Assembly (NCBI GenBank): GCA_046052065.1
Contig: JBJOND010000059.1
Location: forward strand, 1-18,925
Source of the DNA: CAINEC01 sp046052065
Lineage (GTDB): Bacteria; Bacteroidota; Bacteroidia; AKYH767-A; OLB10
Length of the DNA stretch: 18,925 bases
Reading direction: 5' to 3'
Part shown: one piece after another, positions 8,788 to 15,638 of the stretch
Layout of the letters: the number at the start of each line of letters is the position of its first letter
How positions within the stretch are numbered: position 1 is the first letter of the stretch
The notes under the pieces: model-generated
Told to the model about the DNA's origin: nothing
The model's database searches: none
Seen by the model: only the letters and a program-made list of their open reading frames with translations
Program-made: the position numbers and the translations under genes

Positions 8788-9684
8788 TTAAGGCTTTACT
8801 GTTAAATAAGGTGCAATTTTACGGATGATTTTGTCATCATACAAGGGCAAAATGCGCAAGTCTTCAATTCGTTGATAATTTCCGTGCTGTTGTCGATAAC
8901 TAACGATCATTTTAGCAAACGATTTAGGCAGATAAGGGTGAAACAAGCTATCGCAATTAATGTTTAGGGGGTGATTAATTTTTCCATCTGTCGTTATTCG
9001 ACTTTGCAAAACCTGAAAAATGGAGTCGGGAATACACTTTAACTCGAGGAGCTGATTGATTTCAATGAAACCACCTAATTTATCTCTATAGTTGACAATC
9101 GCTTTTGCCCTACCCTCACCAATAAGTGGCAATTGAACAAGCTCCTCTAATGATGCTGAGTTAATGTTTAATTTGCCTATTGACTTTTCCTTGATTTCGG
9201 ATTGATTGAAATGTTCACTTTTTACAATCAATTCTTCAGGCAATAAAATATAGTCCCACCATTGCTGTAACAAAGTCGGTTTTATCACATGCATTTTTTT
9301 GAGATCACTTTTTACCTTAAACGAACCACCTTTGCTAATGTACTTTACAATCGACTGGCCTTGCTTTTCTGACAATCCAAGTTTCACCCAATCGCTGATT
9401 GAATTAGTATTGGGATTGAAAGAGAATAATTTTATGGATTGCGAATTGACTTTAGTGTTGGCTTTTGATGAATTTGAGTTTACTGTATTTGATTTATTAT
9501 TCGAATCAATTATTTGAGGAGCCAAATAATTTCGAGATTTTCCATTAACAGGAATCCAATGTAAAGCAAATAAGGTCACTTGTAAAACTGAAATGACTAT
9601 CATTAAAACAACAATAGCCCTTTGTTCTTTAACAGTATAATTAAAGTAGGCTTTGAAGAGATACTTCCATTTATTTAATCGCAT
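8788..9684 (-). CDS. Membrane-anchored helix-hairpin-helix protein, ComEA-like, 298 aa
   Basis: One N-terminal membrane helix (about 24-45) after a basic start, a Ser/Asn-rich linker (about 50-85), then three helix-hairpin-helix units. These are about 88-150 (divergent), about 170-232 (best: GKLNINSASLEELVQLPLIG followed by GRAKAIVNYRDKLGGF), and about 237-296 (LNINCDSLF...FAKMIVSYRQQHGNY). The second unit is the classic ComEA/T2SS-K type that binds DNA non-specifically. The topology suggests that the HhH region faces the periplasm, as in DNA-uptake ComEA, but three units with a long linker differ from the compact ComEA of Firmicutes. No other competence gene is nearby. It is first in a two-gene unit with the acyl-CoA dehydrogenase. 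A role in DNA uptake is possible but not shown. Confidence 0.85.
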   Translation of the reverse strand: MRLNKWKYLFKAYFNYTVKEQRAIVVLMIVISVLQVTLFALHWIPVNGKSRNYLAPQIIDSNNKSNTVNSNSSKANTKVNSQSIKLFSFNPNTNSISDWVKLGLSEKQGQSIVKYISKGGSFKVKSDLKKMHVIKPTLLQQWWDYILLPEELIVKSEHFNQSEIKEKSIGKLNINSASLEELVQLPLIGEGRAKAIVNYRDKLGGFIEINQLLELKCIPDSIFQVLQSRITTDGKINHPLNINCDSLFHPYLPKSFAKMIVSYRQQHGNYQRIEDLRILPLYDDKIIRKIAPYLTVKP

Positions 9685-9700
9685 GCTAGTAATTTTTAGA

Positions 9701-9708
9701 CAAAATTA
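9701..9708 (-). promoter_or_regulatory. Putative -7 box for the HhH/acyl-CoA dehydrogenase unit
   Basis: On the minus strand this reads TAATTTTG, an exact TAnnTTTG match, 16 bp before the ATG at 9684. No TTG is found at -33. The box sits in an imperfect inverted repeat: TAATTTT 9690-9696 pairs with AAAATTA 9702-9708, flanked by GCATG and CATGC, which could be an operator. Confidence 0.4.
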
Positions 9709-9723
9709 TCATGCAGAAAAAGT

Positions 9724-9767
9724 ATTATTCGGTTGATAAACGTTTATGGTCGTTTACAAACGTTTAA
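9724..9767 (+). repeat. 44-bp direct repeat, copy 1, with 10-bp phased CGTTTA hexamers
   Basis: 42 of 44 bases are identical to copy 2 at 9903-9946, offset 179 bp; the differences are at 9743 and 9748. It contains CGTTTA at 9741, 9751 and 9761, exactly 10 bp apart, and two AAACGTTT palindromes (9738-9745, 9758-9765). Helical phasing suggests a protein binding one face of the DNA. Confidence 0.88.
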
Positions 9768-9852
9768 ATTAAGTTTCAAAGAAATGATGAAGATACCAAC
9801 TTAATAATTCCTGATTTAAAATTCATTTCCAAAAATAAAATTCAAATCGCAA

Positions 9853-9875
9853 GGGGGCCACCACTCCTCCGCCCC
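9853..9875. other. GC-rich block with clustered G-runs on the minus strand
   Basis: 19 of 23 bases are G or C, within sequence that is otherwise very AT-rich. The minus strand carries GGGG and then four GG runs in quick succession, and its ends can also pair GGGGC with GCCCC. It lies midway between the two 44-bp repeats. Function unknown. Confidence 0.55.
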
Positions 9876-9902
9876 ATACGCAAAAATAGTGGATACAAAT
9901 TA

Positions 9903-9946
9903 ATTATTCGGTTGATAAACGCTTATAGTCGTTTACAAACGTTTAA
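9903..9946 (+). repeat. 44-bp direct repeat, copy 2, with 10-bp phased hexamers
   Basis: Copy 2 of the repeat at 9724. The hexamers are CGCTTA at 9920 and CGTTTA at 9930 and 9940, again 10 bp apart. Compared with copy 1 only 9922 (C for T) and 9927 (A for G) differ. It lies 34 bp beyond the pyrF stop codon. Confidence 0.88.
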
Positions 9947-9980
9947 TTTTTCACAAACAAAAATACAATAATAAAAAAAA

Positions 9981-10805
9981 TCAAATCAAATTATTTGCTC
10001 TTAAAAGCAACTCCATTTCCTGCTGTACTTTTCTTGCCTCTTGTCCAGCCTTCTCCGCAAAATCTTCATGTCCACTTGCATAAATAATCTGTCGAGAAGA
10101 ATTGACCAGCAATCCGCATTGACTATTAAAACCAGCTTTTGAAATTGATTTTAAGTCGCCACCCTGAGCACCAACTCCAGGAACCAGGAAAAAATTATTT
10201 GGCGCAAGAGAACGTACATGTGCAAATTGCTCAGCGCGAGTAGCACCAACAACAAACATAATCTGATCTTCATTGCCCCATGATTGTACAGCACGAATTA
10301 CTTTTTCATATAATGGAGCGTTCGACTCTTCCATCAATGATGTTTGAAAATCATTAGCACCTTCGTTAGATGTCAATGCCAAGACAATCACCCATTTGTT
10401 TTCAAAGTTTAAAAAAGGTGTAACTGAATCCTTTCCCATGTAAGGAGCAACTGTAACAGCATCTGCTTTTAGCTCATTAAAAAAAGCTTTAGCATATAAC
10501 GTCGACGTATTACCGATATCACCACGCTTTGCATCTGCAATAATTAAACAGTCTGAAGGAATATAATCAAGAGTTTTTTTCAAGGTCTCCCATCCTTTAA
10601 CCCCTAATGCTTCATAAAATGCAGTATTAGGTTTATAGGCTACGCAATATTCTTTAGTCGCATCAATGATTGCCTTATTAAACTCAAAAATCGGATCATC
10701 AGCAGTCAATAAACAGGAAGGGATTTTTTCAATATCTGTATCCAACCCTACGCATAAGTACGACTTCTTTAATTTTATTTGCTGAAATAATTCTGATCGA
10801 TTCAT
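9981..10805 (-). CDS. pyrF: Orotidine 5'-phosphate decarboxylase (type 2), 274 aa
   Basis: Catalyses the last step of UMP synthesis, OMP to UMP plus CO2, in the cytoplasm. The signature IIADAKRGDIGNTS lies at 88-101, with Asp91, Lys93 and Asp96 as the catalytic charge network. The N-terminus has LCVGLDTD (substrate-binding Asp) and the C-terminal phosphate-binding region has VPGVGAQGGD. At 274 aa it is the longer type 2 form (PyrF/UMP-synthase-like lineage) usual in Bacteroidota and mycobacteria, rather than the roughly 230-240 aa type 1 of E. coli. The ATG at 10805 lies 4 bp after the prfA stop, so it is the third gene of purM-prfA-pyrF. No other pyrimidine gene is in the window. Confidence 0.96.
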   Translation of the reverse strand: MNRSELFQQIKLKKSYLCVGLDTDIEKIPSCLLTADDPIFEFNKAIIDATKEYCVAYKPNTAFYEALGVKGWETLKKTLDYIPSDCLIIADAKRGDIGNTSTLYAKAFFNELKADAVTVAPYMGKDSVTPFLNFENKWVIVLALTSNEGANDFQTSLMEESNAPLYEKVIRAVQSWGNEDQIMFVVGATRAEQFAHVRSLAPNNFFLVPGVGAQGGDLKSISKAGFNSQCGLLVNSSRQIIYASGHEDFAEKAGQEARKVQQEMELLLRANNLI

Positions 10806-10809
10806 GGTA

Positions 10810-11904
10810 TTAATTCATCATTGTTTCTTCTCTCATCTTCTCGGTATTCTCAGCAAATTGTAATGCATCGATAAACTCCTGAATATCTCCATTCATAATT
10901 GCAGAAAGGTTATGGCTTGTAAAACCAATTCGATGATCGGTAACGCGACTCTGTGGATAATTATAGGTGCGGATTTTAGCAGAACGGTCTCCAGTAGAAA
11001 CTAAAGTCTTACGTCGACTAGAAACTTCATTCATTCGTTTACTAACCTCCATTTCGTATAGGCGTGACCGTAGCATTTGCATTGCACGCTCACGGTTTCC
11101 AAGTTGTGAACGCTCTACCTGACATGTAACAACAATTCCTGTTGGCTTATGTGTTAACTGTACTTTGGTTTCTACTTTATTTACATTCTGCCCTCCTGCA
11201 CCACCTGATCGAGATGTTTGAAGTTCAAGGTCTGCAGGGTTAATTACAATCTCATCAAATTCATCGGCCTCTGGCAAAACAACAACTGTTGCAGCTGATG
11301 TATGAATACGTCCTTGTGTTTCAGTTAATGGAACTCGTTGAACACGGTGAACACCACTCTCATACTTCAATACACCGTAAGCCCCAGCAACATGAATCTC
11401 CATCACAATTTCCTTGTATCCTCCTGTATTCCCATCATTAAAATCTACAACTTCATATTTCCAACCCCTTTGCTCACAATAGCGTTGATACATTCTCGCG
11501 AGATCACCAGCAAAAATACTTGCTTCATCACCACCAGTACCAGCACGCACTTCAAGAATTGCAGGCTTACTATCCTCAGGATCTTTAGGAATCATCAGCA
11601 TTTGAATATGCTCATCTAGCTTTTGTAATTCAGGTTCTAGTTCTTCAAGCTCGGCTTTAGCCATTGCACGAAAATCTTCATCCTTATCATTAGCCAATAC
11701 TTCCTTTGCTTCTTCAATGTTTTTTGAAAGCGAACGAAACTTCACAGTTGCATCAACGATATCCTGTAAATCTTTGTAGGCCTTATTTAGCTGCTGAAAT
11801 TTTTTCTGATCTGCAATTACGGAAGGGTCACTTAATTGTGTTCCATAATCATGATACCTCGCTTCTAAAGCTTCCAGCTTTTCCAACATTCCTTCTTTCG
11901 ACAT
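10810..11904 (-). CDS. prfA: Peptide chain release factor 1, 364 aa
   Basis: Reads UAA and UAG in the ribosomal A site and triggers peptide release. It has the normal RF1 length, with an N-terminal coiled alpha domain (1-100), and the PxT stop-recognition motif as PLT at 192-194 in HRVQRVPLTETQGRIHTSA. RF2 would have SPF, so this is RF1. The catalytic GGQ is at 237-239 in SGGAGGQNVNKVE; its Gln is the usual PrmC methylation target. The ATG at 11904 begins MSKEGMLEKLEALEARY, which fits RF1 starts. It is 26 bp downstream of purM and 4 bp upstream of pyrF, so it is in the middle of an operon; prmC is not adjacent. Confidence 0.98.
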   Translation of the reverse strand: MSKEGMLEKLEALEARYHDYGTQLSDPSVIADQKKFQQLNKAYKDLQDIVDATVKFRSLSKNIEEAKEVLANDKDEDFRAMAKAELEELEPELQKLDEHIQMLMIPKDPEDSKPAILEVRAGTGGDEASIFAGDLARMYQRYCEQRGWKYEVVDFNDGNTGGYKEIVMEIHVAGAYGVLKYESGVHRVQRVPLTETQGRIHTSAATVVVLPEADEFDEIVINPADLELQTSRSGGAGGQNVNKVETKVQLTHKPTGIVVTCQVERSQLGNRERAMQMLRSRLYEMEVSKRMNEVSSRRKTLVSTGDRSAKIRTYNYPQSRVTDHRIGFTSHNLSAIMNGDIQEFIDALQFAENTEKMREETMMN

Positions 11905-11930
11905 ATTCTTTTACTTCGTATAAATAATTA

Positions 11931-13100
11931 TTACCATTCAAAAACACCATACGGCGATTGAACAGTTAATTTTCGTTGATTACTTTTTTCTACTCGACCT
12001 ACTATTTGAGCATCGATATTAAAGCTTCTTGAAATGGAAATAATTTTTTCAGCTTGCGATGGATGAACATACAACTCCATTCGATGACCCATATTAAACA
12101 CCTGATACATTTCCTTCCAATCTGTATTCGATTCTTCCTGTATCATTTTAAATAATGGTGGAAGTTCAAATAAATTATCTTTTATTATATGTAAGTCATT
12201 CACAAAATGTAAAACCTTCGTCTGGCCTCCTCCACTGCAATGTACCATGCCATGAATTTCAGAACGCATTTCATCTAAAACAGCTTTTATAACGGGTGCG
12301 TATGTCCGTGTTGGAGACAATACTAATTTCCCTGCATCAAGACTTACGCCTGTGATTTTATCTGTTAAGTTCTTGGCTCCTGAATAAACTAATTCGCTTG
12401 GCAATCCTGCATCAAACGTATCGGGATATTTTTCAGAAACAAATTTGTTAAATACATCATGTCTTGCTGATGTCAATCCATTACTTCCCATCCCTCCATT
12501 GTACTCTGATTCATAGGCTGCTTGTCCACATGAACTCAAGCCAACAATCACATCACCATCCTGAATATTTGCATTGTCAATCACTTCACTGCGCTTCATT
12601 CTGCAAGTGACTGTACTATCAACAATAATCGTCCTAACTAAATCGCCTACATCAGCCGTTTCTCCACCAGTTGTATAAATTGAAATACCATAAGATCTCA
12701 GTTGTTCAACTAATTCTTCGGTACCATTAATAATTGCAGCGATAACTTCGCCTGGAATAAGTCGCTTGTTACGACCTATCGTAGATGATAGTAAAATATT
12801 GGATACAGCGCCAACACATAGCAAATCATCAATATTCATTATAAGGGCATCTTGTGCAATCCCTTTCCAAACGGATAAATCACCGGTTTCTTTCCAATAG
12901 GCATAGGCAAGACTACTCTTTGTTCCTGCGCCATCTGCATGCATTATATTGCAATAATTATCATCTCCTCCTAAATAATCAGGAACGATTTTACAAAATG
13001 CAGAAGGGAACAACCCCTTATCTACTGTTTTTATAGCGGCATGTACTTCATCTTTCGTTGCCGAGACACCGCGTAGATTATATCTTTCTGAGCTATTCAT
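11931..13100 (-). CDS. purM: Phosphoribosylformylglycinamidine cyclo-ligase (AIR synthetase), 389 aa
   Basis: Converts FGAM to aminoimidazole ribonucleotide with ATP in purine synthesis. Family motifs in order: HADGAGTK (54-61, the DGxGTK nucleotide-binding loop), the DALIMNIDDLLCVGA stretch (84-98, equivalent to MxxNDL...GA), GGETADVGDLVR (145-156), then the C-terminal AIRS domain with HCSGGGQTK and FNMGHRMELYV (compare the FNMGxG motif). At 389 aa it is longer than the roughly 345 aa E. coli enzyme and of the divergent Bacteroidota type. GHR in place of the usual GxG after FNM is one visible departure. First gene of purM-prfA-pyrF. A -7 box lies only 5 bp before the ATG (13106-13113), and the upstream gene ends in a strong terminator, so the operon has its own promoter. 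Confidence 0.93.
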   Translation of the reverse strand: MNSSERYNLRGVSATKDEVHAAIKTVDKGLFPSAFCKIVPDYLGGDDNYCNIMHADGAGTKSSLAYAYWKETGDLSVWKGIAQDALIMNIDDLLCVGAVSNILLSSTIGRNKRLIPGEVIAAIINGTEELVEQLRSYGISIYTTGGETADVGDLVRTIIVDSTVTCRMKRSEVIDNANIQDGDVIVGLSSCGQAAYESEYNGGMGSNGLTSARHDVFNKFVSEKYPDTFDAGLPSELVYSGAKNLTDKITGVSLDAGKLVLSPTRTYAPVIKAVLDEMRSEIHGMVHCSGGGQTKVLHFVNDLHIIKDNLFELPPLFKMIQEESNTDWKEMYQVFNMGHRMELYVHPSQAEKIISISRSFNIDAQIVGRVEKSNQRKLTVQSPYGVFEW

Positions 13101-13105
13101 GGCTG

Positions 13106-13113
13106 CAAATTTA
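13106..13113 (-). promoter_or_regulatory. Putative -7 box of the purM-prfA-pyrF operon
   Basis: The minus strand reads TAAATTTG, an exact TAnnTTTG match, with only CAGCC between it and the purM ATG. If used, transcription would begin within about two bases of the start codon, giving a leaderless or nearly leaderless message. No TTG at -33 is visible. Confidence 0.45.
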
Positions 13114-13144
13114 CGAGTTTGATTTCCTTTGTTCGATTAATCTT

Positions 13145-13177
13145 AAAAAAAAACGCCCCGAAAATTTCAGGGCGTTT
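13145..13177 (-). terminator. Intrinsic terminator of the PorE-like gene
   Basis: Stem of AAACGCCCTGAAA with TTTCGGGGCGTTT on the minus strand (13-bp arms with one G-T pair), followed by nine Ts. It lies between the stop of the PorE-like gene (13195) and the purM start, isolating the two units. Confidence 0.93.
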
Positions 13178-13194
13178 CATTTTATAAATCCTTA

Positions 13195-15195
13195 TTAGTT
13201 TTTCGGAACGTAAGTAGCTCCTGTAACTTCGAATTCTGTACGACGATTGTACTGATGTGCTTTTTCTTTTAATTCTTTTGTAGCTAATCCATCAATAAAC
13301 TCTTTCGTTAACACATCTCCACGTTTGAATGGTAAATACTCTTCATCATTCTCAACTGACTTAGGAGTAGTTTCACCTTTTCCTTCGAACGTTAAACGGT
13401 CAGCTGGAATTCCATTTGCTACTAAATAATCCATAACACTCTTCGCACGACGATTTGATAAACTCATGTTATAATTATCATCAGCACGGTAATCGGTATG
13501 TGAAGTTAACTTAATAGTTAAAGTTGGATTTTCTGTTAATGTTTTAATTAAACCATCTAAAGCTGACTTAGATTCTGCACGTAAAGTTGCTTTGTCTAAA
13601 TCGTAGAACACCATTGGAACTGTAATTGGCTTCTTTGTAGACTTTAATGGGAAGTCGAAATCTTTAGTAAAGTCTTTATCTTCTTCGATACCTACTGTGC
13701 TTAATTCGTGGAACTTAGTTAAGTAACCAGTAAACGAAGCTGAAATCTTATACTTCACATTTGCCTTTAATTCATACGTATATAAACCATCAGCACTAGT
13801 TGCAACGCTTAACGATGTACCATCGCTACCAAACAACTCAACAGTTGCTCCTTCGATACTTTCTTTCGTATCAGTGTCATAAACACGTCCACCCACTTTC
13901 AACTTAACTGGAGGAATAACGAATGAATAAATATCATCACCACCTTGTCCACCAGAACGGCTTGAAGAGAAATAACCAGTTGTTTCAGAAGTCATAATAA
14001 CACCAAAATCATCAGCACCTGAATTGATAGGCGCTTGTAAATTAACTGGCTCTGACCATTGACCTGCTTCATTCATAGAATAGAACATATCTAAACCACC
14101 CATTCCTGGCTTTCCATTAGAAGCATAGTATAAACGACCATTTGATGAAAGGCGAGGAAACATATCGTCACCATCACTGTTAATTACTGAACCTGCATTT
14201 ACTGGCGTACCCCACGATCCTGCAGCAGCATCCCAAGATGACATCCAAATATCTTTTCCACCTAATCCGCCTGGCATATCACTCGCAAAATATAATGTTT
14301 TGCCATCGGCTGATAAACTTGGATGACCACAAGTATAGTTGTCACTGTTAAAAGGCAAAGAAACTGGATCACTCCACTTACCTTCAGCAAGAGTAGTCAT
14401 CATAATTCTACATTGCATATTTTTATCCTTTACTGTAGGACATGTAGTGAAATACATTGTCTTTCCTGTGGCATCAAAACAAGCTGCTCCATCTGAATTA
14501 TCAGAATTTGCAGGACTTGGGAATGTAGTTGGAGTACTCCATTTACCATTATTATCTTTTGTAGCCTGGAAAATATCAAAATACTTTTCTCCATACCAAT
14601 TATCATTCTTAGAACCAGTAGACTCTTCTCTTGAAGAAGTAAAAACAAGGCTTCCTTTAGCAGCAGGATTCTCGCAAAGTGCGAATTCATGGTACTTAGA
14701 ATTTACTCCTGAAACGTTTTCAACCTTAGCACGAGTTGGCTTATCATTCCATGCTTGCGCTTGTTCGCATTCCTTTATTTTGCCTTCTACTTTAGAATCA
14801 GTTGGATTTTTCTCTTTATAAGCATTGTATTGGGCAATCGCCTCAGCATATTTGCCGTTTGCTTTTAAAGCTTCTGCGTAACGCAAGATAGAAATTGGGT
14901 CGTTATACTTAGCTTTTACAGCCTTGCCGTACCAATCTTCTGCTTCTGCGTTGTTATTAACCATACGGGCACATTCACCTGCACGGTATGCAGACCAGCC
15001 CTTTTGTTCACTCTTCTTAAATTTAGCATAAGACTTCTTATACAATGCAGATGCAGTATAATACTGCCCGATTGTGTAGACTTTGTCTGCTTTTTTAGTT
15101 TTAGTTTTTGGTGCTTTTGGAGCTTTGTCAGCAGCAAAACTGCATACAATGGTCAATGAAAAGACCACTAATAAGCGTAATGATTTCTTGATCAT
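13195..15195 (-). CDS. PorE-like OmpA-family protein: TPR, beta-propeller, carboxypeptidase-regulatory-like and OmpA domains, 666 aa
   Basis: The ATG at 15195 is chosen over an in-frame upstream ATG at 15243 because it starts a signal peptide (MIKKSLRLLVVFSLTIVCSFA). Domains in mature-start numbering: Lys/Pro linker 22-38; TPR region about 40-150; PD40/WD40-like propeller about 165-425, with repeats such as SLSADGKTLYFASD, RLSSNGRLYYASN and GGLGGKDIW; a carboxypeptidase-regulatory-like fold about 430-515 (GGRVYDTDTKESIEGATVEL); and an OmpA C-terminal domain about 525-660. The last keeps Asp568 and Arg583, spaced 15 apart as in the peptidoglycan-binding pair of E. coli OmpA. This domain order is that of PorE of the Porphyromonas gingivalis T9SS, which ties the outer-membrane machine to the cell wall. 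Bacteroidota encode several such paralogues, so PorE itself is not certain. The lipobox is not canonical (LTIVC). Monocistronic with its own terminator. Confidence 0.85.
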   Translation of the reverse strand: MIKKSLRLLVVFSLTIVCSFAADKAPKAPKTKTKKADKVYTIGQYYTASALYKKSYAKFKKSEQKGWSAYRAGECARMVNNNAEAEDWYGKAVKAKYNDPISILRYAEALKANGKYAEAIAQYNAYKEKNPTDSKVEGKIKECEQAQAWNDKPTRAKVENVSGVNSKYHEFALCENPAAKGSLVFTSSREESTGSKNDNWYGEKYFDIFQATKDNNGKWSTPTTFPSPANSDNSDGAACFDATGKTMYFTTCPTVKDKNMQCRIMMTTLAEGKWSDPVSLPFNSDNYTCGHPSLSADGKTLYFASDMPGGLGGKDIWMSSWDAAAGSWGTPVNAGSVINSDGDDMFPRLSSNGRLYYASNGKPGMGGLDMFYSMNEAGQWSEPVNLQAPINSGADDFGVIMTSETTGYFSSSRSGGQGGDDIYSFVIPPVKLKVGGRVYDTDTKESIEGATVELFGSDGTSLSVATSADGLYTYELKANVKYKISASFTGYLTKFHELSTVGIEEDKDFTKDFDFPLKSTKKPITVPMVFYDLDKATLRAESKSALDGLIKTLTENPTLTIKLTSHTDYRADDNYNMSLSNRRAKSVMDYLVANGIPADRLTFEGKGETTPKSVENDEEYLPFKRGDVLTKEFIDGLATKELKEKAHQYNRRTEFEVTGATYVPKN

Positions 15196-15568
15196 AATGG
15201 ATCGTGTATTTTTTACAGTTTCTAAGTAGGACAAAGGAAACAAATTATTTCAAATTAAAAAAAAAGAGCGCGAATAAATTCCCATTGCCTTTGTACTGAT
15301 TTACAGCTATTTATGTCGATTGCTTAGAAAATCTTGCTATTGTTGAAAAAAAAGCCACTCTCAAAGAAGTATATAAATGATGTTTTTAATAGGACATATA
15401 ATTCATTTGGAAGTGCCTGTTGATTGTAAATACATTGATTTTAATAGAATTTAAAATGTTAGTTATCGCTTCATTTTCATGTTCTACTTCGGATAATTTT
15501 TTGATCACTATTTTGATCTTTTTTTACTAATTAACAATCACGAAAATTATCAACATTGCAGTATTTTA
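15196..15568. other. Divergent intergenic region between the PorE-like gene and gyrB
   Basis: About 370 bp before the gyrB promoter, very AT-rich. I find no gene, no tRNA and no hairpin with a T-run. The longest plus-strand ATG frame noted is about 26 codons (from 15377) and is unsupported. Minus-strand TTAATTTG at 15251-15258 is a one-mismatch -7 box that could serve the PorE-like gene, 55 bp from its ATG. A paired TTTTGATC motif occurs near 15500-15520. Confidence 0.5.
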
Positions 15569-15602
15569 TTTGAAATCGAAAGGATGTTTTTCCCTATCTT
15601 TG
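15569..15602 (+). promoter_or_regulatory. gyrB promoter (TTTG-N22-TATCTTTG)
   Basis: TTTG at 15569-15572 and TATCTTTG at 15595-15602 match both halves of the Bacteroidota promoter (-33 TTG, -7 TAnnTTTG) with 22 bp between them. The ATG follows 36 bp on. It also argues against the upstream TTG at 15570 as a start, since that would lie inside the promoter. Confidence 0.7.
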
Positions 15603-15638
15603 TTTGATAAATTTCAATTAAATTTTATTTACAAAATA

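Larger units (their letters stand above)
9685..9980. other. 296-bp intergenic region with repeats, between pyrF and the HhH gene
   Basis: No gene is supported here. From the HhH side it holds a -7-like box at 9701-9708, a 44-bp repeat at 9724-9767, an AT-rich stretch, a GC-rich block at 9853-9875, and the second 44-bp repeat at 9903-9946. It ends in an A-rich tract against the pyrF stop. No T-tailed terminator for pyrF is evident, so purM-prfA-pyrF transcripts could run through it unless the repeats stop them. Confidence 0.7.

Noticed and set aside
9685..9980. Repeat pair as a CRISPR array or an insertion-sequence remnant
   Set aside because: Only two copies in direct orientation with a 135-bp spacer, no cas genes, no transposase and no visible target duplication.
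11338..11927. Plus-strand frames antisense to prfA
   Set aside because: Opposite an unmistakable release factor gene, with no recognisable product or promoter.
14339..14821. 160-codon plus-strand frame inside the PorE-like gene
   Set aside because: It lies antisense within a gene with clear domain structure, and its product shows no family features; a by-product of the coding bias of the real gene.
15377..15457. 26-codon frame upstream of gyrB as a leader peptide
   Set aside because: It ends before the gyrB promoter, has no promoter or conserved feature, and is of a length expected by chance in AT-rich DNA.
15547..15555. TTATCAACA near gyrB as a DnaA box or origin
   Set aside because: It differs from TTATnCACA at a conserved C and is single; no cluster of boxes, no dnaA/dnaN and no clear AT-unwinding pattern distinct from the AT-rich background.
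15570..15638. N-terminal extension of GyrB from TTG at 15570
   Set aside because: It overlaps a good TTTG-N22-TATCTTTG promoter and the added residues do not resemble GyrB; the ATG at 15639 gives a normal N-terminus.
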